From Priapulus caudatus (Eukaryota; Priapulida; Priapulimorpha; Priapulimorphida; Priapulidae), in assembly GCF_000485595.1 (NCBI RefSeq), contig NW_014577072.1:648888-673887 (forward strand): a DNA stretch of 25,000 nt, in the 5' to 3' direction. The notes under the pieces are model-generated. The model was not told where the DNA came from, did no database searches, and saw nothing but the letters and a program-made list of their open reading frames with translations. This document shows, piece by piece, positions 9,878-18,842 of the stretch (position 1 is its first letter; each line of letters opens with the position of its first letter). The translations under genes were made by a program, and so were the position numbers.

Positions 9878-12800
9878 GCGTACGTGCGCGTGAGTGCGTG
9901 CGCGTGCGTGCGTGCGTGCGTGCGTGCGTGTGTGTGTGTGTGCGCGCGCGCGTCATTCTGTTGTTTTCCCGCCGTTGCTTGTGTCAGTAGGCTATGCACG
10001 TATAGAGACGTGTGTGCATGCATGGGCGATGTTAACTGCAGCACTGTATGTCGATAGCAGACGCGAGAGACGTCGGTGTTGATACCAGTTTACGCTATTA
10101 TAGGGGAAGGCAAAAATATGGCAAAACCGATGAAACGTATACGTGTATAGTCCACAATTTACTTGGTTAATTGAGAAAACAAATTTCTATACATGTATTC
10201 GGAAAGTCGCGCCATCTACAGTTCGTGACGTGTGAGCCGCTGTTTTCCTGCCGCCCATAGCCGTGCGTATATTAGCCTATGAGCGATACCGCGCGTGCAT
10301 ATTTGCTAATTAATTAGACTAATCGTGGGTCAATAAACTCAATATTCACAGTGTTTATAGCTAAGACATGTGTCTATATGTCGCTAGATTTCTTACACTT
10401 TCCTACAGCCCATAGCGTAATAGCGTACATGCGGGGGGGGGGGGGGGTAACAGCTGTATACAATGCGCTAGTACCATGGCCAGTACACACAGTACATGCA
10501 GGCGGGCACATGCGCAGGTGAAACTTAGAAACTTAGAAATATACACCATAGAAAATTCGTTACGTAGTCAATTTAAAATAATTTTTAATCAATTTATATT
10601 GAAATGAAACATCTTAGTGTAATCTAAATACACATGTACATTGTATTTATCTGAATTACATTGTTTAAACACATATTACTAATAATATTTATTGATTTAT
10701 ATTGCGCACGTTACATACAAATATGTTCACGTGCGCATTACAAAGGCTGATTATAAAACAGCGGACTGCAACAGTGTAAAATATAGATACTTAAATTCCG
10801 ACAATCCTATAACATTTCCTGATTATAAAATAGCGGACTGCAACATTGTAAAATATAGATCCTAACAAACGACAATCATATAACTACTCTTATACTTCAA
10901 ACCAGGGCATCTTAACCAAAACTGAAGTTTAGTTTTTTTTGACTTGGATGGGGATTTTTCTAGTTTACATCCAGGTATATCAACATTCTGTAGCTGGAAA
11001 TTTAAAAAAAACCTCTGAAAATAAATTTTTACAAGCATTCTGACAATATTGAGAGTCCTTCAACAGTTATCATTGAACAAAAGTTATTGGGGATGGCAGT
11101 TACTTTACTACCTAAGATGATGCATATGTGTGAGTTTGTGGCTTTCAGGCATAGATTATCAGGTTGCTGGTCTTGGGAGTGCAAATTATTTCATCATCAA
11201 ACAAAATGTGTGACACTCCACCAATTTATTGCATCATTTTATTTTCAACTAACAGAAACATTTCTCACATCTGTCTGCACAAATCACAGGGGTGAATTCC
11301 ATCTATATTTACTCGTGTACCCGCGAAAGCAACAGCATAAACAATACACAGTATTACGTCATCGTAGTACCTATTTTCGCCGCGTGGCACTACTTTCTGG
11401 AAACATGTAGGGTCCCTGTAGAAACATGTATAGAAGCGTCGATGTATACATGGATACGAATAAGGAGGTAATTGCGTTTATTCTGCTAATAAATGATGCA
11501 TGAATAATAACTTTGGGCTTGATGGAGTATAATTGCTGTATAATAGTAAAGTCTACTCGTTTTGGACTAGGATTTGTCATAGAAGTAAGGACCATGGGAA
11601 TGAATTGATTGCATGCAATATAAACAACCGCATTGCATCATAACCATGCTAGACAAATACGTGATGGGTTTTGTCTTTTTATCTGTTCGTTTGTGAAAAA
11701 AATCATGAGCTTTATTCCGAGAAATATTTATCAATTGAGTACATTGTAATATGATTTAGTTATGAGTTGGGACTCATGGATCAGCGTCTTTCCAACAGGT
11801 ACACCCGGCGGCCATGGAAGCAACGCAGAAACTCGATTGGTTCAAGACCTTCTCACTACACACATGCCATTGGCACGCCCCATCATCAACGCGAGCGAAT
11901 CAGTTTTGGTTGAAATTGGAATGCAACTCAAGAAGATTATGAAAATAGTAGGCATGCATACGCGGCAATGAATATTTTATATTTCACTTCCATTACCGGA
12001 TCGCCTCATCTGCTAAGTAAACTTTCACATATTAATATCGAGAGGGGGCGCAACGATCGCAATTACCAAGAATGGTTCGGAAATTCTAACACTACAATGA
12101 GCTTTAAATAAAAACACGCAATAATATTATTTAGCATTTCATTGATAAAACAAGCGGAAACTTGATAGTCTATAAAAGTTTGAATGTTTTTTTTTCAGGA
12201 TGAGAGTCAAAGCACTATTCATGTAAGGGCTTGGCTGATTATGGTAAGAATTTTAATGTTCTAACAGTGATTGATCACCCACGACATTTCCAAATATATA
12301 ATTAGCACATCCATATGTATACATGTAATTAAACGCCGAAGTTTATGTTACGATGTCTACGACTACTGTATATAAGTTACCAATGTCACTCATAATAAGA
12401 TTATTTGGCCAAATTATATTTCTAGCGAATAATCATGATGAGCACATTAGGAATCGTAGCAAATTAACCCATGGGGACGAAGATTTTCTACGACATTGTT
12501 ATAAGAATCCTTTCCCGTGCCACCGTAAAATCCCTTCACGTGTGTGATTCGATTATATTTTTCACTCCGAACGTATTTCAAGTCCTGTCGAGCCTGTGCC
12601 TATCCCTCGGATTTGAAAATGGGTGGAGAGCGCAGAGTTTCTGGACGGGATGATGATCCATCCCGCATTAACTTCCTACGTTTTATTATTGAGGGCTATT
12701 TGCGGCTGCGGGAACCATTACAATCGGAAGAAAGTGCCTTGCTTAGTGAGCTTAGAACGCGACTTCCTAATTTGGGTTTAACGGCTCGAATTAGTGTTTC

Positions 12801-13037
12801 AAACTCTTCGATATGACAGGGGAGTAGGCAAGGCTCTATCGCTGCTGTTTCCTTCGAAGTGTCTTGGTCTGCGTTTTGTTACTCATTATTTATACATGAG
12901 ATTTCGCCTGTAAGCTCGGTTGTGAACGCGTGTATTTGTGCGTGTATGTGCGCGTACGCCTGCACGTGCGCTGTTGCGTTTGCGCCTCTGTTGCGTGTTT
13001 GCGTGGGTAGGTGTGTAGGTATGTGCGTGTGTATGTG

Positions 13038-13108
<71 letters not shown>

Positions 13109-16100
13109 TGTGTGTGCGGTGGTGTGTTGTGTGTGTGTGTGTGGTGTGGTGGTGTGTGTGTGGGTCTTCATTTAAGCAGGCTATTGTTGTAAATCAGACA
13201 CTACGCACTGTCCGCATTTCAGTACGTTAAATTAACCGGAAAAATTCGGAATATGCCATCAAAGATGTTATAATCATAATATTATAGTTACTTAAAGCAA
13301 GTACGTGCTCGCTCGTAAAACAGCACTCGACGATAAAAAGTCGTTGCATGGAAGGCATTAACGTCGGCTTGAACGTTATAGGTAGAGACATTTTTCGTGA
13401 TTTCCTAAGAGCTTTACAGAATAAGCGCATTAAGGTGTATACCAATAAACAGGTAATAGCGAAGTTTCTTTCACACCCGCGCGTGCCTGCACGCTCGCGA
13501 CATAAATGAAATTTAATGAAACGGGAATGTTTCAGGTGCTCAGCGGATTCCCGTGAGGTATGCTGCCTACCTAATTGTAGATTTATCTTAACGCGGTTGC
13601 TCGTGTTTTCTCAAAAGGCTGCGTTATTGGACCATTTCCTTCCCAGTTTGTATTTTTCTATCCATATATAGTAGATTAATATATATTAATATACTTATCG
13701 TATGTGTGTGTGTGTGTGTGTGTGTGCGAATAACGGTGTGACATCAGATGTGCAAGGCACTGTGTGCGTCGGGCGGTGTGCGTGTGCGGGTGTGCGTGTG
13801 GTGTGCGTGAGGCGTGTGTGTGCGTGGGCGTGTGGTTGTGGATCTGAGTGCCACAGTGTGCGTGCTGCGTGGCGCGTGTGCGGTTGCGCGTGCGTGGTGC
13901 GTGTATGTGTGGTTCGCGCGCCTTCGTGTGTGTGTGTTGTGTGTGTGTGTGGTGCGTAGCCGGCCGGCGGCGGTTGTGAGATGGTGCGTGGTGGCGCGGC
14001 GCGTGCGTGGTGCGCGTGGCGTGTGTGTTGTGTAAGTAAAATGATTGAAAATATTTAAGTATAAAAATATAATGAAGTGTCAATTTCTTCTTATATATAT
14101 ATATACATATAAAGATATATATATATATATTTATTTATTTATTTATTAATCGCAATATAGGTGTGGAAGAACGCTCAAATGACGTGGAATCCCGATGATT
14201 ATGAGGGCATCACGCAAGTCACGCTTCCATCGCCTACTGTCTGGAAGCCAGACATTCGATAATGGGGCAGGCGGTTGTGCCGCGCAATTTAAATGAGAGT
14301 CAGTGATTAGTTCATGTCAGCGGATATTTCGAAAAGAGAGAGAGAGATGTGGGTGTAAGTCCACGTTCGGACAGGTCACCCCTCGACGATATTCTAAAAA
14401 CATTCACGCCTGGTGATTGGTCATTGATAAGGCCTAAGTATTGTTATATCCGATGTATCGTCCCCGCGTGCGATCTAGGAGCTATAGTTTCGGCATTGAT
14501 ACGAATTATAGTATAGTATTATATCTATTGATATTAGTTATAGAACGATATATGCGATAGATACGACGTGGCGGTACTTTTAATCGCGGTCACCGCCTGC
14601 GCTTCGAAAAACGCAATATATTCACAAACTGATAGATGGTCTTTCGTGATGTGTTCTTCCCCCCTCCTCTTCCCCCCCCTCCCCCCGCGCGTGCTCAATG
14701 GTGAGTTACTCCGAGCAGACGTTCTCGCGTCGGATGCTGCGTTTAACTGACGTACTCATCGCTACGAATTAGTCATATTATGAGCACGTCAGATCGGCAT
14801 CAAGGCTAGTCGCGTCGACAGTTGGTGGGGGGGGGGGTGAAGAGACTATGCTAGTAGAGACTATGCTAGTAGAGACTATGCTAGTAGAGACTATGCTAGT
14901 AGAGACTATGCTAGTAGAGACTATGCTAGAAGAGATATGTTAGTAAGGAGCTATGCTAGTGGACTATGCTAGTAGAGACTATGCTAGTAGAGACTATGCT
15001 AGTAGAGACTATGCTAGTAGAGACTATGCTAGTAGGCATCGTTCGTTGCGTACAGCGCTCTGGACCATAACACTGCGCCTTGCTCATTTTCAGCATCGTC
15101 CCCGGCTTTTACTCGTTTCCCGACATGCCGCTGACGGTGACCAGCGACGGCAGGACGCGCTGGTCGCCGCCGACCGACCTGGTCGTGCTCTGCGACATGC
15201 ATCTCGACTTCTTTCCCTTCGATCGACAGACGTGTCACTTCACATTCGGCTCGCTGACGCACGACGCGACGCGGCTCGACGTCGCGCTCAAGGACAACGT
15301 GTCGGTCATCGATCTGTCGTGGTACCACGCGAGCGTCGGCTGGCGCGTCGAGGATACGCTGGCGACGCGACACGCCGAGGTGTTCGCCTGCTGTCCGGAT
15401 CCGTTCGTCGACGTGACGTTCACGCTGACGGTGCGACGTGACAGCGCCATGTCGTACACAAGCCTCGTTCTACCGCTCGGCGCCGTGCAGGCCGTCACGC
15501 TGCTCGTCTTCTGGGTGCCGCCGGGCAGCCGCGAGAAGCTGACGGCAGCGATGACGAACCTTGTCGCGCTGACGGTGCTCAGCCTGCAGATGTCGCAGCA
15601 AGTGCCGCCGCTCACCGGCAAACACGTGCCCGTGATCGGTAAGCGACGCTCCCGCCGTGAAGATATATTAATATCGCGCCGCGCGACGAAATGAGTCGGT
15701 TCCGCCGCGCGACGTGCGGTGACGTGCAATTACACGGACGGCGCTCTTAATCGTAACTGACAACCTGCAAAGATTGTTATATATATATATATATATACCT
15801 GCTTTATAGTACAGAAACGTCATCTTTTTTCAGCTCGCGTATCATGTATCGTATACTGCACGGAACAATGACCGCGTTACGAGAGGATGCGATGCGATTC
15901 CTTAATTTATTTCAGTAAAGTATTTCGCCTTCACCTACCTGATGGTTGCAATCAGTGTCGGAGCGGCTGTGATAGTATTGAACCTGCATTATCGCAGACC
16001 CCGCTATTGTGTGCGGCCCGTGCCGGCGTGGGTTAACAAGGTAAGTCCGATCTATATCATGACGCAGATCCGTCGGTCGCGCGCGCTCACACACACGTAC

Positions 16101-16594
16101 ACAGGTGTGAATGTCAGTTGATATTTTGTTCGCTGAATCAATAGCGTAGCGCCAGACAACCTGCGGTGCGCGCCGAGTCACAGGCGGTAATACAGACACA
16201 CCCACCGGCGAGAGGGCGCCGACGAGGAAAAAAACCAACCTGTCATTCGATTATCGTGCAGGTTTTCATCGATGGCCTCGGACGCCTGTGTCGGCTCAGA
16301 TCGAACGCGTACGGCAGGGACGGCCGCGTGCCGCTGACTAACGAGATGATGGACGACGATGACCGCCACCTTACCGATCTGCAGCGTCCGGTCACTGATG
16401 CCAACAATGATCAACGACAGAACAATGAGCGTCTGCATGAGATGCTGCTGCGGCAGCAGAGGGAGCAGGCGGCGCGCGACACGTTAGACGAGTGGGCCAA
16501 GGTGGCCATCGTTGTCGATCGTCTGCTGTTCACGATCTATCTAGTCTGTTTCATCTTTAGCTGGGTCGCCATGAGCCGTGACACGGCCGTGTAG
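9242..16594 (+). CDS. Nicotinic acetylcholine receptor-like Cys-loop channel subunit, 7 exons (exon 4 carries a stop)
   Basis: Joined exons: 9242-9332, 11799-11947, 12199-12243, 14161-14273 (end uncertain), 15094-15638, 15916-16040, 16262-16594. The product would be about 466 residues, normal for nAChR subunits. It would act in the plasma membrane as one of five subunits of a ligand-gated cation channel. Seen in order: signal peptide (1-25), ligand-binding domain, loop D Trp (WLIM, about residue 92), WKPDI before loop A, Cys-loop C166-C180 with FPFD, vicinal C232-C233, M1 (252-274), M2 (281-302), M3 (317-340), short loop, M4 (about 438-460). Glu at -1' predicts cation selectivity. Sequons: NAS in exon 2, NVS at 201. 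Oddities: TAA at 14260-14262, loop B Trp to Leu, loop C Tyr to Phe, M2 9' Val. Family identity is certain. The ligand, and whether the gene is functional, are not. Confidence 0.9.
9711..9955. repeat. Compound GT/GTGC microsatellite
   Basis: GT runs alternate with GCGT and GCGG blocks over about 245 bp. Alternating purine-pyrimidine of this length can adopt left-handed DNA. Open frames on both strands through it are composition artefacts. Confidence 0.93.
10433..10447 (+). repeat. Homopolymer G15
   Basis: Fifteen consecutive G residues within intron 1. The exact length is unreliable in most sequencing chemistries. Confidence 0.9.
10703..10884. repeat. 9-bp hairpin followed by a 72-bp tandem duplication
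   Basis: TGCGCACGT (10703-10711) pairs perfectly with ACGTGCGCA (10729-10737) across a 17-base loop. Next come two copies, 72 bp apart, beginning CTGATTATAAAA at 10747 and 10819 and sharing AGCGGACTGCAACA and GTAAAATATAGAT. It may be part of a dispersed repeat inserted in intron 1. Confidence 0.7.
11799..11947 (+). CDS. Receptor exon 2: N-terminal helix and first beta strand
   Basis: Acceptor CCAACAG at 11792-11798; the split codon gives Gly. It reads TPGGHGSNAETRLVQDLLTT followed by HMPLARPIINASESV, fitting the family pattern E-x-R-L-x-x-x-L-x...RPv-x-N-x-S. It then reads LVEIGMQLKKIMKI, the strand before the conserved exon 3. The donor GTAGGC at 11948 is weak but in the position and phase (0) expected for nAChR genes. 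NAS is a possible N-glycosylation site. Confidence 0.85.
12199..12243 (+). CDS. Receptor exon 3: 45-bp loop D exon
   Basis: A T-rich tract and CAG (12196-12198) precede exactly 45 bases reading DESQSTIHVRAWLIM, followed by donor GTAAGA. The vertebrate alpha7 gene has an exon of the same length and phase covering the same segment, ending IWLQM. The Trp of loop D, which lines the complementary face of the agonist site, is kept. Confidence 0.92.
12619..12816 (+). other. Unexplained 65-codon frame inside intron 3
   Basis: A frame starting MGGERRVSGRDDDPSRINFL and ending SNSSI has a balanced, non-repetitive composition and a Leu/Glu-rich helical middle (LRLREPLQSEESALLSELR). No family is recognised, and no start context, splice site or homologue in the window supports it. 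It could be a fragment of a mobile element ORF or chance. Confidence 0.15.
13014..13166. repeat. GT/GCGT microsatellite in intron 3
   Basis: A GT run, then about sixteen GCGT units (13050-13107), then GT with GGT interruptions. Confidence 0.93.
13702..14033. repeat. Degenerate GTGCGTG-type repeat in intron 3
   Basis: A GT run at 13702-13727 is followed by G/T-rich sequence with GTGCGTG words up to about 14033. TA and TTTA runs (14092-14147) lie just before exon 4. Confidence 0.85.
14161..14273 (+). CDS. Receptor exon 4: strands before loop A, broken at loop A
   Basis: The acceptor is AATATAG (14154-14160). The frame reads VWKNAQMTWNPDDYEGITQV, then TLPSPTVWKPDIR. This aligns without gaps to the first 32 residues of the 110-bp alpha7 exon, including W9-N10, Y14-G16 and WKPDI. 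The family then needs x-L-Y-N, but the next codons are CGA TAA TGG. The nearest GT donor (GTTGTG, 14274) gives the phase 2 that exon 5 requires but keeps the stop. A GC donor at 14271 would also keep it. The exon is real by similarity; its 3' end is damaged or misread. Confidence 0.72.
14842..15034 (+). repeat. 15-bp minisatellite in intron 4, next to exon 5
   Basis: About 12-13 copies of GAGACTATGCTAGTA, mostly identical, with two or three altered units near 14925-14965. It is preceded by an 11-base G run (14827-14837). It ends about 60 bp before the exon 5 acceptor. Confidence 0.95.
15094..15638 (+). CDS. Receptor exon 5: loop E to M2
   Basis: Acceptor TTTTCAG (15087-15093), entered in phase 2 and left in phase 1 at donor GTAAGC (15639). 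It encodes VTSDGRTRWSPP, the Cys-loop CDMHLDFFPFDRQTC (exactly 13 residues between cysteines), FTFGSLTHDA, VFACCPDPFVDVTFTLTVRR, M1 with its conserved Pro, and M2 (REKLTAAMTNLVALTVLSLQ...VPP). Vertebrate alpha7 splits this stretch over several exons, so introns have been lost here or were never present. The exon is strongly GC-rich with G/C in most third positions, unlike exons 2-4. Confidence 0.95.
15916..16040 (+). CDS. Receptor exon 6: M3
   Basis: Acceptor TTATTTCAG; the split codon gives Val, then KYFAFTYLMVAISVGAAVIV and LNLHYRRPR. This is the M3 helix with the family pattern x-K-Y-x-x-F-T and the post-M3 NLHYRxPR (usually NxHHRxP). It ends PVPAWVNK, the counterpart of PPWVRK. Donor GTAAGT at 16041, phase 0. 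Confidence 0.95.
16262..16594 (+). CDS. Receptor exon 7: intracellular loop and M4
   Basis: Acceptor TCGTGCAG. It reads VFIDGLGRLCRLRS, a polar acidic/Gln-rich intracellular segment (DDDDRH, NNDQRQNNERLHEMLLRQQR), then the family-typical DEWAKVAIVVDRL before M4 (LFTIYLVCFIFSWVAMS). A six-residue tail and TAG follow. The whole M3-M4 loop is only about 80 residues, short for a nAChR. The amphipathic helix before M4 is preserved. Confidence 0.95.
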   Translation, partial: VFIDGLGRLCRLRSNAYGRDGRVPLTNEMMDDDDRHLTDLQRPVTDANNDQRQNNERLHEMLLRQQREQAARDTLDEWAKVAIVVDRLLFTIYLVCFIFSWVAMSRDTAV

Positions 16595-16600
16595 CTAACA

Positions 16601-16699
16601 CTCACACACACACGCGCGTGCGCGCACGCACGCACGCACACAGACACACACACGCGCGCACGCACGCACACACGCGCGCGCGCACGCACGCACGCACGG

Positions 16700-16754
<55 letters not shown>
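16601..16754. repeat. CA/CGCA then TA microsatellite in the 3' region
   Basis: Starting six bases after the stop codon, CA and GCGC-CA runs (16601-16720) pass into a TA run (16721-16754). It probably lies in the 3' untranslated region. Confidence 0.93.
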
Positions 16755-16755
<1 letters not shown>

Positions 16756-17134
16756 CGGTTATATTCTATATTATATTATATTCTTATATTTTCATATAAG
16801 TTCGGTCGTGAGTTTGCGTGACTGCGGTACCATTTTAAACCGCCATAGAAGTCTGCTGTGCTTCCTACTAAAGTCTAGATTTCGGTTATCTACTAAATTG
16901 CTTGAAATTTCAAGCTAGTAATAATATTCGAGTTCTGTCGCACAAGTGTAGTTGAAGTGAACGCTCCTCTGCATGTGCATATAGGCAAAATCATATTTAC
17001 TGCATGTCTGATAACCTGCACACGTAGCGATCACACCTTTTCAATGTTGCTTTAATATTTCACTGATTCGCGCCGGTTTCTGTATTTCATTCCGCTCAGG
17101 TAGAGTGATTGTGCACATTTATTGGACGAGCATG

Positions 17135-17140
17135 AATAAA
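17135..17140 (+). terminator. Possible poly(A) signal of the receptor gene
   Basis: AATAAA lies 541 bases after the stop, followed by a T-rich stretch (TGTAATTTTACTTGGTGTC). It is a canonical AATAAA hexamer located before the downstream minisatellites. The assignment is positional only. Confidence 0.35.
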
Positions 17141-17332
17141 TGTAATTTTACTTGGTGTCTTTTATAGGTAATCAAGTATTATATTGTACGCCGTGAATCC
17201 AATACTAGGAGTGGCATCTCTTCCGTTCGACGTGCGTGAGCGTGGGCCCAGCATGAGTGTGCGTGAGCTGTGTGAGTGTGCGTGAGCGTGCGTGAGCGTG
17301 CGTGAGCGTGGGTGAGTGAGGACGAACGTGTG

Positions 17333-17745
17333 TAATCGTTCATAGACCTGCGTGTAGTAGGCCTACACATAAACGCTCGTGCGCGTTCGTGAGCGTGCGT
17401 GTGTGTAATTGTTTATAGACGGGCGCGTGCTACACATAAACGTACGGCGTGAGCGTGCGTGAGTGTGTGTGAGTGTGCGTAATCGTTCATATAGACGTGC
17501 GCATGGTACACGTAAGCGTGCTGCGTGAGTGTGCGTGAGTGTCCGTGAAAGTGTTTAATCGTTCATAGACGAACGCGTGGTACACATAAACGTGCGTCAG
17601 TGTGCGTGCGTGTGCGTGAGTGTCCGTGAAAGTATTTAATCGTTTATAGACGAACGCGTGGTACACATAAACGTGCGTCAGTGTGCATGAGCGTGCGTGG
17701 GGGTGTGTGTGAGCGTTTTAATCGTTCATGGTCGTGTGCGTGGTA
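17333..17745 (+). repeat. Minisatellite, period about 73-82 bp, six units
   Basis: Units are marked by TAATCGTTCATAGAC (variants at 17333, 17405, 17480, 17556, 17637, 17719), followed by CGCGTGGTACACATAAACGT and GTGAGTGTGCGTGAG-type filler. The flanking 17230-17330 is the same GTGAGCGTGC filler without the marker. Confidence 0.85.
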
Positions 17746-17756
17746 TACCCATAATA

Positions 17757-18842
17757 ATAGTGTGTGCGTGAGTGTGCGTGGGGTAAGCATGTGTGTGTGT
17801 GCGCGTGAGCGTGCGTGGGGTAAGCATGTGTGTGTGCGTGAGTGTGCGTGGGGTAAGCATGTGTGTGTGTGAGTGTGCGTGGGGTAAGCATGTGTGAGTG
17901 TGCGTGGGGTAGCGTGGCGTGGGGGTAAGCATGTGTCGTGCGTGAGCGGTGCGTGGGGTAAGCCATGTGTGTGTGTGAGCGCTGCGTGGGTAAGCATGTG
18001 TGTGTTGTGCGTGAGTGTGCGTGGGGTAAGCATATGTGTGTGCGCGTGCGCTGTGCGTGGGTAAGCATGTGTGTGCGTGACGTACGTGGGGTAAGCAGTG
18101 GTGCGTGCGTTAAGCGTGCGTGGGCGTAAGCATGTGTGTGGCGTCAGCAGGCGTGCGGGTAAGCACGTGTGTGTGTGTGAGCGTGCGTGGGGTAAGCATG
18201 TGTGCGTGCGCGTGAGTGTGCGTGGGTAAGCATGTGTGTGTGCGTGAGTGTGCGTGGGGTAAGCACGGTGTGGTGTGAGCGTGCGTGGGGTAAGCATGTG
18301 TGTGTGTGAGCGTGCGTGGGGAAGGCATGTGCGTCGCGTGAGACGTGCGTGGGGTAGCATGTGTGTGTGCGTGAGTGTGCGTGGGTAAGCATGTGTGTGT
18401 GCGTGAGTGTGCGTGGGGTAATGCATATGTGTGTGCGCGTGAGCGTGCGTGGGGTAAGCATGTGTGTGTGTGAGCGTGCGTGGGGTAAGCATGTGTGTGT
18501 GTGAGTGCTGCGTGGGGTAAGCATGTGGCGTGCGCGTGAGCGTGCGTGGGTAAGCATGTGTGTGTGCGTGAGGGTGTGCGTGGGGTAAGCATGTGTGCGT
18601 GCGTAAGCGTGTCGTGGGTAAGCAGTGTGTGTGTGAGGTGCGTGGGGTAAGCAATGTGTGTGTGGCGTGAGCGTGCGTGGGTAAGCATTGTGTGCGGGGG
18701 GTTGAGCCGTGCGTGGGGTAAGCATGTGTGTGTGTGTGAGCGTGCGTGGGGTAAGCATATGTGTGTGTGAGCGTGCGTGGGGTAAGCATGTGTGTGTGTG
18801 AGCGTGCGTGGGGTAAGCATGTGTGTGCCTGAGCGTGCGTAG
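17757..18842 (+). repeat. Minisatellite, period about 32 bp, about 32 units
   Basis: The consensus is GTGAGCGTGCGTGGGGTAAG followed by CATGTGTGTGT. Units vary by one-base indels and T/C changes. It joins the 75-bp minisatellite on its left and shares its GTGAGCGTGCGTG filler, so one may derive from the other. A 402-codon minus frame through it is an artefact of a unit with few stop codons. Confidence 0.93.

Larger units (their letters stand above)
9333..11798 (+). other. Receptor intron 1 (2.47 kb), repeat-rich
   Basis: It runs from GTGAGT to CCAACAG. It contains GT arrays (9393-9475 and 9711-9955, the latter with GTGC and GGGC blocks), a 15-base G run (10433-10447), a hairpin and tandem duplication (10703-10884), and AT-rich DNA from about 10550 to 11600. 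A plus frame at 11087-11410 is AT-rich and domainless, so it is not called. Confidence 0.8.

Noticed and set aside
9181-10057. Several frames rich in Cys-Val or His-Thr across exon 1 and intron 1
   Set aside because: Produced by GT arrays. Only the exon 1 signal-peptide frame ending at a consensus donor is kept.
11087-11410. 107-codon plus frame in intron 1
   Set aside because: AT-rich, low similarity to any known domain pattern, no splice sites at its ends in a usable phase, and it interrupts a receptor whose exon 1 to exon 2 phase already fits.
14953-15441. 162-codon plus frame starting with repeated DYASR
   Set aside because: It joins the 15-bp intron array to exon 5 read in the wrong frame. 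The correct exon frame shows the Cys-loop and membrane segments.
15235-15729. 164-codon minus-strand frame opposite receptor exon 5
   Set aside because: A shadow of the GC-rich coding exon; no domain and no independent splice logic.
17757-18842. CRISPR-like array
   Set aside because: Units are head-to-tail without unique spacers and the context is eukaryotic.
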